Shown piece by piece: positions 42,285 through 51,949 of a stretch of DNA of 64,000 bases; the stretch's first letter is position 1; each line of letters opens with the position of its first letter. The notes beneath the pieces were generated by a model. The model made no database searches, was not told the DNA's origin, and saw nothing but the letters and a program-made list of their open reading frames with translations. The stretch is from Tenacibaculum sp. AHE14PA. Its GTDB lineage: Bacteria > Bacteroidota > Bacteroidia > Flavobacteriales > Flavobacteriaceae. Location of the stretch: positions 1,797,501-1,861,500 of the forward strand of contig NZ_CP058983.1 of NCBI RefSeq assembly GCF_019278465.1, given 5' to 3'. Made by a program: the position numbers and the translations under genes.

Positions 42285-42957
42285 AAAAATAAAATTATTG
42301 TTAGCAGAAGACGAGCCTAGTTTAGGGCAAATTATAAAAGAAAGTTTAGAAACGAGAGATTTTGAAGTCTTTCATGCCCAAGACGGCGAACAGGCCTTTA
42401 GTTTATATAAAAAAGAGCTGCCAGATGTGTTGGTTTTAGATGTTATGATGCCAAAAAAAGATGGTTTTACTTTAGCCAAAGAAATCCGTTTAGAAAACAA
42501 ACATATTCCTATTATTTTTTTAACAGCTAAATCACAAACGAAAGATGTTTTAGAAGGTTTTGAACATGGAGGCAACGATTATTTGAAAAAACCTTTCTCT
42601 ATGGAAGAACTTATTGTTCGTGTTCATTCTTTATTAAATAGAACTCAGTTAAAAACAACTTCTGATAAATTAAGAATTGGTAACTTCATTTTTAATCACA
42701 GCAAACAAACTTTATTTTTTAATTCAGAACCTGAATTACTAACCCACCGAGAATCTGAATTGTTATTTCATCTTTATCAAAAGAAAAACGAAATATTAGA
42801 TCGTTCTTTTATATTGAAAAAATTATGGGGTAATGACGATTTTTTTAACGCACGCAGTATGGATGTATTTATTTCTAAATTACGTAAGAAATTAAAACAC
42901 GATGAAAATATTCAAATTGTAAATGTACGAGGATACGGATATAAATTGATGTGCTAA
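42277..42957 (+). CDS. OmpR/PhoB-family response regulator
   Basis: A 226-residue DNA-binding regulator. The receiver domain has the acidic pair Glu11/Asp12, phospho-acceptor Asp55 in LVLDVMMP, and the conserved lysine in LKKPF. The C-terminal winged helix (about residues 130-225) includes LTHRESELLFHLYQ and the recognition region SMDVFISKLRKKL, ending in VRGYGYKL. It overlaps the kinase gene and so is its partner. The triple GTTAA repeat upstream of the kinase is the likely operator. Confidence 0.95.
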   Translation: MSKKIKLLLAEDEPSLGQIIKESLETRDFEVFHAQDGEQAFSLYKKELPDVLVLDVMMPKKDGFTLAKEIRLENKHIPIIFLTAKSQTKDVLEGFEHGGNDYLKKPFSMEELIVRVHSLLNRTQLKTTSDKLRIGNFIFNHSKQTLFFNSEPELLTHRESELLFHLYQKKNEILDRSFILKKLWGNDDFFNARSMDVFISKLRKKLKHDENIQIVNVRGYGYKLMC

Positions 42958-43013
42958 AACCTTTTGAAATCCCTTTTTTTATGTAATTTTACCATCTTGA
43001 AATATCTAAAAAT

Positions 43014-43628
43014 ATGCATGTAGCAATTGCCGGAAATATAGGCGCAGGTAAAACAACATTAACACAATTATTAGCAAAACATTATAATTGGGATCCACAT
43101 TTCGAATCGGTAGATGAAAATCCTTATTTAGATGATTTTTATGCTGAGATGGAACGTTGGTCTTTTAATCTGCAAGTTTTCTTTTTAAACAGCCGTTTTC
43201 GTCAGGTTTTAGAATTAAGACAATCTGGTAAAAAAATTATTCAAGATAGAACAATCTATGAAGATGCTCACATTTTTGCACCCAACTTACATGCAATGGG
43301 TTTAATGACAAATCGTGATTATAGCAATTACTCTTCTTTATTTGAATTAATGGAAAATTTGGTAACTCCGCCAGATTTATTAATTTATTTACGTGCCGAT
43401 ATTTCTACACTTGTAGGACAAATTCACAAACGTGGTAGAGAGTATGAAAACTCTATTAGCATCGATTATTTAAGTCGATTAAACGAACGTTACGAAGCTT
43501 GGATTAGTAAATACACCAAAGGAAAACTATTAATTATAGATGTTGATAATTTAGATTTCGTTAAAAATCAAGAAGATTTAGGTTCTATTATCGATAGAAT
43601 AGACGCTCAAATTAACGGATTATTCTAA
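43014..43628 (+). CDS. Deoxynucleoside kinase
   Basis: A 204-residue salvage enzyme that phosphorylates deoxynucleosides using ATP. GNIGAGKT (residues 7-14) is the P-loop, DRT (78-80) is the catalytic motif, and RGREYE is the lid. The set matches the dCK/dGK/dAK family; which base it prefers cannot be told. It overlaps the 3' end of the convergent RNA methyltransferase gene by nine bases. A second, fused kinase domain occurs at about 52.7 kb. Confidence 0.92.
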   Translation: MHVAIAGNIGAGKTTLTQLLAKHYNWDPHFESVDENPYLDDFYAEMERWSFNLQVFFLNSRFRQVLELRQSGKKIIQDRTIYEDAHIFAPNLHAMGLMTNRDYSNYSSLFELMENLVTPPDLLIYLRADISTLVGQIHKRGREYENSISIDYLSRLNERYEAWISKYTKGKLLIIDVDNLDFVKNQEDLGSIIDRIDAQINGLF

Positions 43629-44354
43629 ACCTCTTTTAAACTCGCTTAATAAAATAGCAGTTGCTGTAGCAACATTTAAACTTTCTGTTTGTTGAATTTC
43701 ACCAAACCTAGGAATGGTTAATTTGTGCTTTACAATTGCTGATATTTCTGCTGAAATTCCGTTTGCTTCATTCCCCATTACTAAAACAGCTTTTTCTGGC
43801 AACGATGCTTTGTACACATTATTTCCGTCCATATCTGCCGTGTAAGTTGGCAATTGTGTACTAGATAAAAAATCAGGTAAATCAACATAAGAAACATTCA
43901 CTCTCGTTAAAGAACCCATGGTAGATTGCACTACTTTCTGATTATAACAATCCACCGTGTTTTTAGAGCAAACAAGCTCTGATACTCCAAACCAATCGCA
44001 TAATCGAATAATGGTTCCTAAATTACCAGGATCATTCACTTCATCTAAAGCAATTATTAATCCTGTTTCATTAGTTTGCTTTGCTTCGGGTATTTTAAAT
44101 AACCCTAAAACTTTATTCGGATTTTTTAAAGTGCTAATTTTTTTTAATTCATTATCTGATATAACAGTACACACTATTTCATTCGTAACAACAAAAGATT
44201 CATCTACCGTAAAAATATGCGAAGCTTCTAAAGAAGAGTTTAATAATTCTTTTACAACCTTTATTCCCTCCGCTACAAATAATTTATGCTTTTGGCGATA
44301 CTTTTTTTGCTGTAAACTTGTTATTAACTTCAGGTTGCTTTTAGATAAACTCAT
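43620..44354 (-). CDS. TrmH/SpoU family RNA methyltransferase
   Basis: A 244-residue SPOUT 2'-O-ribose methyltransferase. An N-terminal substrate-binding domain (QQKKYRQKHKLFVAEGIKVV) is followed by the knotted catalytic domain with NDPGNLGTIIR, VLVMGNEANGIS and IPRFGEIQQTESLNVATATAI, the three SpoU motifs. It modifies rRNA or tRNA, target unknown. It is divergent from tamL and overlaps the deoxynucleoside kinase gene by nine bases. Confidence 0.93.
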   Translation of the reverse strand: MSLSKSNLKLITSLQQKKYRQKHKLFVAEGIKVVKELLNSSLEASHIFTVDESFVVTNEIVCTVISDNELKKISTLKNPNKVLGLFKIPEAKQTNETGLIIALDEVNDPGNLGTIIRLCDWFGVSELVCSKNTVDCYNQKVVQSTMGSLTRVNVSYVDLPDFLSSTQLPTYTADMDGNNVYKASLPEKAVLVMGNEANGISAEISAIVKHKLTIPRFGEIQQTESLNVATATAILLSEFKRGLE

Positions 44355-44392
44355 TAAATCTTTTTTAACACATTATAACCACTAAAAATTAG

Positions 44393-44400
44393 TATTTTTG
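44393..44400 (+). promoter_or_regulatory. Promoter -7 element of tamL
   Basis: TATTTTTG, an exact TAnnTTTG match, 28 bp upstream of the ATG at 44428. Transcription from here would exclude the in-frame codons before 44428. Confidence 0.55.
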
Positions 44401-44427
44401 ATCTTTAAAATACGAGGCGTAAAGTTA

Positions 44428-46878
44428 ATGAAAAAACTTTCTTTCTTCTTTTTATTAGTAGTCTTATTCAGTTCGTGTAATACGATAAAATATGTAAAAG
44501 AAAATGAGTTATTACTAACAAAAAACACTATTTATGTTGATAGTGAAAAAAACTCAGACGAAAACATTACTGAATTACTTATACAACGACCTAACGCGAA
44601 AGCTTTAGGCATCCCCTTATCGCTATATTTTTACAACTTAGGAAACCCAGAAGGCCCACAAACGCCTACACAATGGGGTAAACAAAAACCAAAAACATAT
44701 TCCTTCTTAAAAAGTGCTTTTTCTGAAAAGCAAAGTATCTCTGTTGCTAAAAGCTTTATTGGCTTTAATAATTGGTTTTTAAATAGTGGTGAAGCTCCTG
44801 TTGTTATTAATGATAAAAAAACAAGAAAAACAGTAGCCAATTTAAATGCTTATTTTCAAACCGAAGGTTATTTCCGTTCGCGTGTTTCTTCTCAAAAAGA
44901 TTCTGTAGGTAATAAAAAGGGAGCCATATCTTATAATATATCAAAAGGTAAACCTTCTTTTTTAGACACAATTAGCACAAAAATATCTTCTCCTGTTCTT
45001 GATGTAATATATAAAGACTTAAAAGAAAAAAGTTTTCTTAAATCAGGAGACCAATACAAGGATGGTAATTTTATTAAAGAGGCAAATCGATTAGTTAATT
45101 TATTTAGAAATAAAGGAGTATTCCATTTTAATGAAAATTATATTTCTTTTGAAATAGACACCCTAAAAAACTATCAAAAAGCAGATGTTGATATTAACAT
45201 TTCTGATAGAGTTGTTCCTTTTAAAATTCAAAAAATAAAAAAAATAAACGTCTACACCGATTACACTTATAACGAAAGAAATTCCGTTCATAAAGATTCT
45301 GCTTCCTATGAAGGTATTAATTTTTATGCACATAAAAAATTAAAATACAATCCTAAGTTCTTATCACAATCGTTATTTATTAAACCTAACACCGTTTATG
45401 ATGATGTTTCTAGAAATTTAACACGTACACATTTAAGAGGGTTAAAGAACTTTAAAGCTACTTCTATTCGTTATAATGAATTAAATGATCATGAATTAGA
45501 AGCGGATGTTTTTTTAACTCCGATTGAAAAATACACTTTAGGTTTAGATACTGAACTTTCTCGATCTAATATTAGAAATTTTGATGTTTCTTTAAAGTTT
45601 TCAGTTACAAACAGAAATACTTTTAAAGGTGCTGAAATTTTTAAACTATCGACTTTCGGATCTTACTTTAATTCAAATAACGGACCTGGTTGGGAAGTTG
45701 GTGCTGATCTTTCTTTAGAAGTACCTCGTTTTATGGCTCCTTTTGGGTTACATAAACTTGTGCCTAAAAAAATGTTTCCTAGAACAAAGTTTTTTGTGGG
45801 TGGTGGTATTCAAAAAAATATAGGTCTTGATAATCAAAATATTTCTGTGGGTATTGATTATAAATGGAAATACAATGAACAGAAAACAATTCAGTTAGAA
45901 TTTTTTAATACACAATATATCCGAAACTTAAATATTGATAATTATTTTAATATATATGCTTCAGAATACTCTAAATTAAAAACTGTAGATGACGCTACAG
46001 CTGCATACACGCTGCCTGCTAACAATTCTAGTAACTCTGCAGATATTCTTCAGTTTATTAGAAACGTTGCCCAAGATAATTCTTTTGCAGTCACAAATCC
46101 TGCAGAATATCAAAACAACCTTAATATTTTTAATCGCTACAACATAATTACTTCTGATTTTTTAATTCCTGAAATAGCTTATAGTTACACGTATAATAAC
46201 CAAGAAAATGCTAAAGACGCAAACTTTTCTTTTCTAAAGCTAAGAATTGCCAATTCAGGAAACATTATGGGTTTATTATCAAACGAAACAAACGACAGAG
46301 GGCAAAGAACAGTTTTTAAAATTCCTATTGCTCAATATTTTAAAACAGATATAGAATATAAGAAATATTGGAATCTTGGTAACAACACTGTTTTAGCACA
46401 TCGAACTTTTTTAGGAGCAATTATAACCTACGACAAATCTAACATTCCATTTTCTCGTAGTTATTTTGCAGGAGGGTCAAACGATATTAGAGCTTGGAGA
46501 ACATATGATTTAGGACCAGGAACTAGAAAACCAGGATTAGAATATAATATTGGTAGTTTAAAATTTTTATCGAGTTTTGAATATCGATTTAATGTATTAG
46601 GTTCTTTAAAAGGAGCTTTATTTGTTGATGCAGGAAATATTTGGGACATTACTAATTCTCAATTCACTGAAGAAAGTACTAAGTTTAAAAATATAAAATC
46701 TTTAACTAATATGGCGGTTGGTTCTGGTTTCGGACTTCGTTATGATTTTAAGTTTTTAATAGCACGATTAGATTTAGGCTTTAAAGTACATGAACCTTAT
46801 TTAGAGAATAATAAGTGGTTTAAGAACTTCGATTTCTCTAGCTCTGTATTAAATATAGGAATTAATTACCCTTTTTAA
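44428..46878 (+). CDS. tamL: TamL-like BamA/TamA family outer membrane lipoprotein
   Basis: An 816-residue Omp85-family protein. The signal peptide ends in a lipobox (LFSSC), which separates TamL of Bacteroidota from proteobacterial TamA. POTRA-like repeats fill roughly residues 25-370, followed by a 16-strand barrel with the Omp85 motif FSRSYFAGGSNDIRAW and the last strand GINYPF. It works with TamB in outer membrane biogenesis. I chose ATG 44428 because it gives a proper signal peptide and lies downstream of the promoter. Confidence 0.88.
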   Translation: MKKLSFFFLLVVLFSSCNTIKYVKENELLLTKNTIYVDSEKNSDENITELLIQRPNAKALGIPLSLYFYNLGNPEGPQTPTQWGKQKPKTYSFLKSAFSEKQSISVAKSFIGFNNWFLNSGEAPVVINDKKTRKTVANLNAYFQTEGYFRSRVSSQKDSVGNKKGAISYNISKGKPSFLDTISTKISSPVLDVIYKDLKEKSFLKSGDQYKDGNFIKEANRLVNLFRNKGVFHFNENYISFEIDTLKNYQKADVDINISDRVVPFKIQKIKKINVYTDYTYNERNSVHKDSASYEGINFYAHKKLKYNPKFLSQSLFIKPNTVYDDVSRNLTRTHLRGLKNFKATSIRYNELNDHELEADVFLTPIEKYTLGLDTELSRSNIRNFDVSLKFSVTNRNTFKGAEIFKLSTFGSYFNSNNGPGWEVGADLSLEVPRFMAPFGLHKLVPKKMFPRTKFFVGGGIQKNIGLDNQNISVGIDYKWKYNEQKTIQLEFFNTQYIRNLNIDNYFNIYASEYSKLKTVDDATAAYTLPANNSSNSADILQFIRNVAQDNSFAVTNPAEYQNNLNIFNRYNIITSDFLIPEIAYSYTYNNQENAKDANFSFLKLRIANSGNIMGLLSNETNDRGQRTVFKIPIAQYFKTDIEYKKYWNLGNNTVLAHRTFLGAIITYDKSNIPFSRSYFAGGSNDIRAWRTYDLGPGTRKPGLEYNIGSLKFLSSFEYRFNVLGSLKGALFVDAGNIWDITNSQFTEESTKFKNIKSLTNMAVGSGFGLRYDFKFLIARLDLGFKVHEPYLENNKWFKNFDFSSSVLNIGINYPF

Positions 46879-46932
46879 TTTTTATTATCAATTCACTTGC
46901 TGTTATTTCTTATTAATACGTTGAAAATTTCT

Positions 46933-46940
46933 TATTTTTG
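46933..46940 (+). promoter_or_regulatory. Promoter -7 element of fructose-bisphosphate aldolase
   Basis: TATTTTTG, an exact TAnnTTTG match, 31 bp upstream of the ATG. Confidence 0.55.
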
Positions 46941-46970
46941 ATGCGCTAAACACAACTAAAAACAAATAAA

Positions 46971-48038
46971 ATGGCTCATACTATTAAGGCTGGTGTTGCT
47001 ACCGGTAAAGAAGTTCAAGCAATATTTCAATTAGCTAAAGATAAAAATTTTGCATTACCTGCTGTAAATGTTGTAGGTTCTAATACCGTAAACACTGTTT
47101 TAGAAACTGCAAAAGAATTAAACTCACCAGTAATAATTCAGTTTTCTAATGGTGGAGCTCAATTTAATGCAGGTAAAGGTTTATCAAACGAAAATGAAAA
47201 AGCTGCTATTGCTGGGGCTGTTGCAGGAGCAAAACATGTGCACTTATTAGCTGAAGCTTATGGAATTCCTGTAATATTACATACAGATCATGCTGCTAAA
47301 AAATTATTACCTTGGATTGATGGTTTATTAGATGCAAGTGAGCAGTTTTATAAAGAAACAGGAAAATCTCTTTATAGTTCTCATATGATAGATTTATCTG
47401 AAGAACCTATTGAGGAAAATATTGAAATTTGTAAAAAATACCTAGCTCGTATGAGTAAAATAGGTATGACTTTAGAAATTGAGTTAGGAATAACTGGTGG
47501 TGAAGAAGATGGCGTAGATAATTCTGATGTTGATGTTTCTAAGTTATACACACAGCCAGAGGAAGTTGCCTTTGCTTATGAAGAATTAATGAAAGTAAGC
47601 GATCAATTTACAATCGCTGCTGCTTTTGGTAATGTTCATGGAGTTTACAAGCCGGGTAATGTGAAATTAACACCGAAAATTTTAAAGAACTCTCAAGAAT
47701 ATATTTCAAAAAAGTATGATGTTCCTCATAATACAATTGATTTTGTTTTTCATGGCGGATCAGGTTCTACTTTAGAAGAAATAAGAGAAGCAATTGGTTA
47801 CGGAGTTATAAAAATGAATATTGATACTGATTTACAGTATGCCTTTACCGAAGGTGTACGTGATTATGTTTTAGATAAAAAAGAATACTTGGCTACTCAA
47901 ATTGGTAATCCTGATGGAGCTGACAAACCTAATAAAAAACACTACGACCCTCGTAAATGGCTAAGAGAAGGCGAGTTAACATTTAAGACACGTCTTAAAA
48001 AAGCATTTGAAGATTTAAATAATGTAAACACTTTATAG
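46971..48038 (+). CDS. fbaA: Class II fructose-bisphosphate aldolase
   Basis: A 355-residue zinc enzyme that splits fructose 1,6-bisphosphate into dihydroxyacetone phosphate and glyceraldehyde 3-phosphate, in glycolysis and in reverse in gluconeogenesis. PVILHTDHAAKKLLPW holds the metal-binding Asp and His, LEIELGITGGEEDG and FVFHGGSGSTLEEI hold further ligands. Length and motifs fit the type IIA (FbaA) group. It has its own promoter element and terminator. Confidence 0.96.
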   Translation: MAHTIKAGVATGKEVQAIFQLAKDKNFALPAVNVVGSNTVNTVLETAKELNSPVIIQFSNGGAQFNAGKGLSNENEKAAIAGAVAGAKHVHLLAEAYGIPVILHTDHAAKKLLPWIDGLLDASEQFYKETGKSLYSSHMIDLSEEPIEENIEICKKYLARMSKIGMTLEIELGITGGEEDGVDNSDVDVSKLYTQPEEVAFAYEELMKVSDQFTIAAAFGNVHGVYKPGNVKLTPKILKNSQEYISKKYDVPHNTIDFVFHGGSGSTLEEIREAIGYGVIKMNIDTDLQYAFTEGVRDYVLDKKEYLATQIGNPDGADKPNKKHYDPRKWLREGELTFKTRLKKAFEDLNNVNTL

Positions 48039-48059
48039 TATTCATAACTTCTAAAAAAC

Positions 48060-48092
48060 AAGCACTTAGAATAATCTAAGTGCTTTTTTTTT
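48060..48092 (+). terminator. Terminator of fbaA
   Basis: AGCACTTAGA and TCTAAGTGCT form a perfect 10-bp stem around ATAA, followed by eight T. Confidence 0.9.
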
Positions 48093-48124
48093 ATTTATCA
48101 AAAGTAAAGTTCACAAAAATCATT

Positions 48125-48132
48125 TACATTTG
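48125..48132 (+). promoter_or_regulatory. Promoter -7 element of accD
   Basis: TACATTTG, an exact TAnnTTTG match, 67 bp upstream of the accD ATG. Confidence 0.55.
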
Positions 48133-48198
48133 TCGTCAGCTCTTTTCTTAAAATATAAAGAGTTAACCAAAAACAAACAACAAAATATAAACTAAACT

Positions 48199-49056
48199 AT
48201 GGCTTGGTTTAAACGTACAGACAAAGGGATTCAAACCCCAACCGAAGAGAAAAAAGACACGCCTAAAGGCTTGTGGTATAAAACACCTAGTGGTAAAGTA
48301 ATAGATACTGATGAACTAAAGAAAAACTTATATGTAAGTCCAGAAGATGGATACCATGTTCGTATTGGAAGTCATGAGTATTTCGAACTTTTTTTTGATG
48401 ACAATAATTTTGTTGAATTAAATACAACTTTAACATCAAAAGATCCTTTAAAATTTGAAGACACTAAAAAATATCCAGATCGCTTAAAAGCGGCACAAAA
48501 GAAAACTGGTTTAAAAGATGCTGTTCGTACAGCTGTAGGTAAATCTTACGGAAACAATATCGTTATTGCTTCTATGGATTTTGCTTTTATCGGTGGATCT
48601 ATGGGTAGTGTTGTAGGAGAAAAAATAGCAAGAGCTATTGATTATGCTATAAAAAATGAACTTCCTTTTTTAATGATTTCAAAATCTGGAGGAGCACGTA
48701 TGATGGAAGCATCATTATCTTTAATGCAATTAGTAAAAACATCAGCTAAATTGGCACAATTAGCAGATGCTAAAATTCCGTACATATCATTATGTACCGA
48801 TCCAACTACTGGAGGAACAACAGCTTCATTTGCAATGTTGGGTGATATTAATATTGCTGAACCTAATGCTTTAATTGCATTTGCGGGGCCACGTGTTGTA
48901 AAAGACACAACAGGTAAAGAATTACCTGAAGGTTTTCAACGATCTGAATTTGTATTAGAACATGGTTTCTTAGACGGGATTTACGAACGTAAAAATCTAA
49001 AAAAACAAGTAAATTTATATATAGACTTGATTCAGAATCAACCTATAAGAGCATAA
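48199..49056 (+). CDS. accD: Acetyl-CoA carboxylase carboxyltransferase subunit beta, lacking zinc ribbon cysteines
   Basis: A 285-residue subunit that, with AccA, transfers CO2 from biotin to acetyl-CoA to form malonyl-Co[44 protein letters not shown] and [15 protein letters not shown] are AccD signatures. The N-terminal zinc ribbon of E. coli AccD should show four cysteines between a WTK-like motif and a VCPKC-like motif; here the aligned stretch reads [10 protein letters not shown] and YVSPEDGYH with no cysteine. The loss appears to be shared by Flavobacteriia. Confidence 0.96.
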   Translation: MAWFKRTDKGIQTPTEEKKDTPKGLWYKTPSGKVIDTDELKKNLYVSPEDGYHVRIGSHEYFELFFDDNNFVELNTTLTSKDPLKFEDTKKYPDRLKAAQKKTGLKDAVRTAVGKSYGNNIVIASMDFAFIGGSMGSVVGEKIARAIDYAIKNELPFLMISKSGGARMMEASLSLMQLVKTSAKLAQLADAKIPYISLCTDPTTGGTTASFAMLGDINIAEPNALIAFAGPRVVKDTTGKELPEGFQRSEFVLEHGFLDGIYERKNLKKQVNLYIDLIQNQPIRA

Positions 49057-49088
49057 AAAAAAGCTAGCTAACGCTAGCTTTTTTTTTG
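49055..49088 (+). terminator. Terminator of accD
   Basis: AAGCTAGC-TAAC-GCTAGCTT hairpin between eight A and nine T, overlapping the stop codon. Confidence 0.9.
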
Positions 49089-49144
49089 TTTTCATCCTGC
49101 TTAAAAACACTCATTTCTATACATTTCAAATAAAAAAATATTTG

Positions 49145-49152
49145 TACATTTG
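49145..49152 (+). promoter_or_regulatory. Promoter -7 element of rpsO
   Basis: TACATTTG is an exact TAnnTTTG match; a TTTC at 49124-49127 may serve as -33 with a 17-bp spacer. The ATG is 56 bp downstream. Confidence 0.6.
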
Positions 49153-49207
49153 CAGCATCAATAAAAACATTATTGGTGTACATAAAAATCATTTAAATAA
49201 TATTGGA

Positions 49208-49477
49208 ATGTATTTAACAAAAGAAGTAAAAGAAGGATTATTCGAAAAACACGGTAAAGGTAAAGCTGATACTGGTACTTCGGAAGGACAAATTGCATTG
49301 TTCACATTTAGAATCAACCACTTAACTGAGCACTTAAAAAGAAATCGTAAAGATTTTAATACAGAGCGTTCATTAGTAAAGATGGTAGGTAAGCGTAGAA
49401 GTTTACTAGATTACTTAAAGAAAACAGAAATCAACAGATATCGTGCGATTATCGTAGAATTAGGAATTAGAAAATAA
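49208..49477 (+). CDS. rpsO: 30S ribosomal protein S15
   Basis: An 89-residue protein that binds 16S rRNA early in 30S assembly. GTSEGQIALFTFRINHLTEHL and GKRRSLLDYLKK are S15 signatures. I start at ATG 49208 because this gives exactly 89 residues; the frame is open further upstream but that part would overlap the promoter. The 55-nt leader can form a small CAATAA/TTATTG hairpin, a possible autoregulatory site. pnp follows behind a terminator, the classical rpsO-pnp order. Confidence 0.96.
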   Translation: MYLTKEVKEGLFEKHGKGKADTGTSEGQIALFTFRINHLTEHLKRNRKDFNTERSLVKMVGKRRSLLDYLKKTEINRYRAIIVELGIRK

Positions 49478-49484
49478 TTCTCAC

Positions 49485-49518
49485 AAAAAAGAGGCTCTAT
49501 AAACGTGCCTCTTTTTTA
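49485..49518 (+). terminator. Terminator between rpsO and pnp
   Basis: AAAAGAGGC and GCCTCTTTT pair around a loop of 11 bases, with T-rich 3' flank. Confidence 0.82.
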
Positions 49519-49662
49519 TTTTAAAAAAAGTTCATTTCTATCTAACTAATAGAAATTTATATAAAAAACTCAAGATTTTTAACAACAATTTTGAATTTCC
49601 ATTGCAACAACAAACAATAACAACACAACAACAAACAATTTAAAAATTTAGAATTAAAATTT

Positions 49663-51897
49663 ATGATTCCAAAAGTATTTAGAGAGGTCATTGACCTTGG
49701 AGATGGAAGAACCATCTCATTAGAAACGGGTAAGTTAGCAAAACAAGCCCATGGTTCGGTTGTTGTTCAAATGGGAAAAGCAATGTTGTTATGTACTGTA
49801 GTATCTAGCTACAAGGCAGGAACAGTTGATTTCTTGCCATTAACGGTAGATTATAGAGAGAAGTTTGCAGCTGCCGGTCGTTATCCAGGTGGTTTCTTTA
49901 AAAGAGAAGCTAGACCAAGTGATGGTGAAGTATTAACAATGCGTCTTGTAGACCGTGTTTTACGTCCATTATTCCCAAAAGATTACCATTCAGAAGTACA
50001 AGTAATGATCCAATTAATGTCTCATGATGAAGATGTTATGCCAGATGCATTAGCAGGTTTAGCAGCATCAGCAGCTATTCAATTATCAGATTTCCCTTTC
50101 GAATGCCCAATTTCTGAAGCACGTGTTGCTAGAGTAAATGGGGAATTTGTAATCAACCCAAACAGAGCACAATTAGCAGAATCTGACATCGATATGATGA
50201 TTGGAGCATCAGCTGATTCTGTAATGATGGTTGAAGGTGAAATGGATGAGATTTCTGAAGAAGAAATGGCAGATGCAATTAAATTTGCTCATGAATCTAT
50301 TAAGATTCAGTGTGCTGCTCAAGTACGTTTAGCAGAAGCTTTCGGTAAGAAAGAAACAAGAGAATACGAAGGAGAAAGAGAAGACGAAGAAGTTGCTGCA
50401 AAAATAAATGACCTTGCATACGATAAGTGTTATGCTATCGCTAAAAAAGGAACGTCTAAGGCAGAGCGTTCTGCTGCTTTTGCTGAAGTAAAAGAAGAAG
50501 TAAAAGCTGCTTTTACTGAAGAAGAATTAGCAGATTATGGTGATTTAGTTGGAAAATATTTCAATAAATCTCAAAAAGCTGCTGTTCGTGAATTAACTTT
50601 AGCTGAAGGATTACGTTTAGACGGTCGTAAGACTGATGAAATTAGACCAATTTGGTGTGAGGTAGATTATTTACCTTCTACACACGGTTCATCAATTTTT
50701 ACTCGTGGAGAAACGCAAGCATTAGCAACTGTTACTTTAGGAACATCAAGAGATGCAAATAAAATAGACATGCCATCTTACGAAGGTGAAGAGAATTTCT
50801 ATTTACATTATAACTTCCCTCCTTTTTGTACAGGTGAAGCAAGACCATTAAGAGGAACGTCTCGTAGAGAAGTTGGTCATGGTAACTTAGCGCAACGTGG
50901 ATTAAAAGGAATGATTCCAGACGATTGTCCTTATACAGTAAGAGTAGTATCTGAAGTATTAGAATCTAACGGTTCTTCTTCTATGGCTACAGTTTGTGCT
51001 GGTACGATGGCATTAATGGATGCGGGTGTTAAAATGACAAGACCAGTTTCTGGTATTGCTATGGGATTAATTTCTGATGGTGATCGTTACGCAGTTTTAT
51101 CTGATATTTTAGGTGACGAAGATCACTTAGGTGATATGGACTTTAAAGTAACGGGGACTTCGGAAGGAATTACTGCATGTCAAATGGATATTAAAGTAAA
51201 AGGTTTAGGTTACGAAATTTTAGTGAATGCACTAAAACAAGCTCGTGACGGTCGTTTACATATTTTAGAGAAATTAACTGACACGATTGCTTCAGCAAAC
51301 GAAGAAGTTAAAGAGCACGCTCCTAAAATGATTAACAGACGTATTCCTAATGATATGATTGGTGCATTTATTGGACCAGGAGGTAAACATATTCAAGAAT
51401 TACAGAAAGAAACAGGAACTACAATTGTAATTACTGAAGACGCTGTAACTGAAGAAGGAATTATTGAAATCTTAGGAACTGATCCTGCAGGAATAGAAGA
51501 AGTTATTACTCGTATCGAGTCTATGCTTTTCAAGCCAACAGTAGGTAGTGCTTACCAGGTTAAAGTAATTAAAATGTTAGATTTTGGTGCAGTTGTAGAA
51601 TATATGGATGCTCCAGGAAACGAAGTTTTATTACACGTTAGTGAATTAGCTTGGGAACGTACAGAAAACGTTACTGATGTAGTAAATATGGGTGATATTT
51701 TTGATGTGAAGTATTTCGGTCAGGATCCAAGAACTCGTAAAGAAAAAGTTTCTCGTAAAGCATTGTTACCAAAACCAGAAGGTTTTGTTGCAAGACCACC
51801 AAGAGATGATAAACGTTCTGGCGGACGTGATAACAGAAGCAGAGATAACCGCGGGCGTGATGACAGAAAACCAAGAGAACCTAGAAAAGAAGAGTAA
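49663..51897 (+). CDS. pnp: Polyribonucleotide nucleotidyltransferase
   Basis: A 744-residue phosphorolytic 3'-5' exoribonuclease of mRNA decay. Two RNase PH domains (about residues 1-220 and 310-530), a KH domain (with [16 protein letters not shown]) and an S1 domain (starting [17 protein letters not shown]) are in standard order. The last 33 residues form an Arg/Asp/Gly-rich tail ([13 protein letters not shown]), an addition beyond the usual core. The leader just upstream of the ATG is rich in CAA triplets (49600-49638). Confidence 0.97.
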   Translation: MIPKVFREVIDLGDGRTISLETGKLAKQAHGSVVVQMGKAMLLCTVVSSYKAGTVDFLPLTVDYREKFAAAGRYPGGFFKREARPSDGEVLTMRLVDRVLRPLFPKDYHSEVQVMIQLMSHDEDVMPDALAGLAASAAIQLSDFPFECPISEARVARVNGEFVINPNRAQLAESDIDMMIGASADSVMMVEGEMDEISEEEMADAIKFAHESIKIQCAAQVRLAEAFGKKETREYEGEREDEEVAAKINDLAYDKCYAIAKKGTSKAERSAAFAEVKEEVKAAFTEEELADYGDLVGKYFNKSQKAAVRELTLAEGLRLDGRKTDEIRPIWCEVDYLPSTHGSSIFTRGETQALATVTLGTSRDANKIDMPSYEGEENFYLHYNFPPFCTGEARPLRGTSRREVGHGNLAQRGLKGMIPDDCPYTVRVVSEVLESNGSSSMATVCAGTMALMDAGVKMTRPVSGIAMGLISDGDRYAVLSDILGDEDHLGDMDFKVTGTSEGITACQMDIKVKGLGYEILVNALKQARDGRLHILEKLTDTIASANEEVKEHAPKMINRRIPNDMIGAFIGPGGKHIQELQKETGTTIVITEDAVTEEGIIEILGTDPAGIEEVITRIESMLFKPTVGSAYQVKVIKMLDFGAVVEYMDAPGNEVLLHVSELAWERTENVTDVVNMGDIFDVKYFGQDPRTRKEKVSRKALLPKPEGFVARPPRDDKRSGGRDNRSRDNRGRDDRKPREPRKEE

Positions 51898-51915
51898 AAA
51901 TCTTTCCTATAAAAT

Positions 51916-51949
51916 TAAAAAAAGGCAACCATATGGTTGCCTTTTTTGT
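51916..51949 (+). terminator. Terminator of pnp
   Basis: AAAGGCAACC-ATAT-GGTTGCCTTT, a perfect hairpin with A-rich 5' and T-rich 3' flanks. Confidence 0.9.

Noticed and set aside
43957..44385. Plus-strand 142-residue frame opposite the SpoU methyltransferase
   Set aside because: Antisense to a confident gene; no recognisable protein features.
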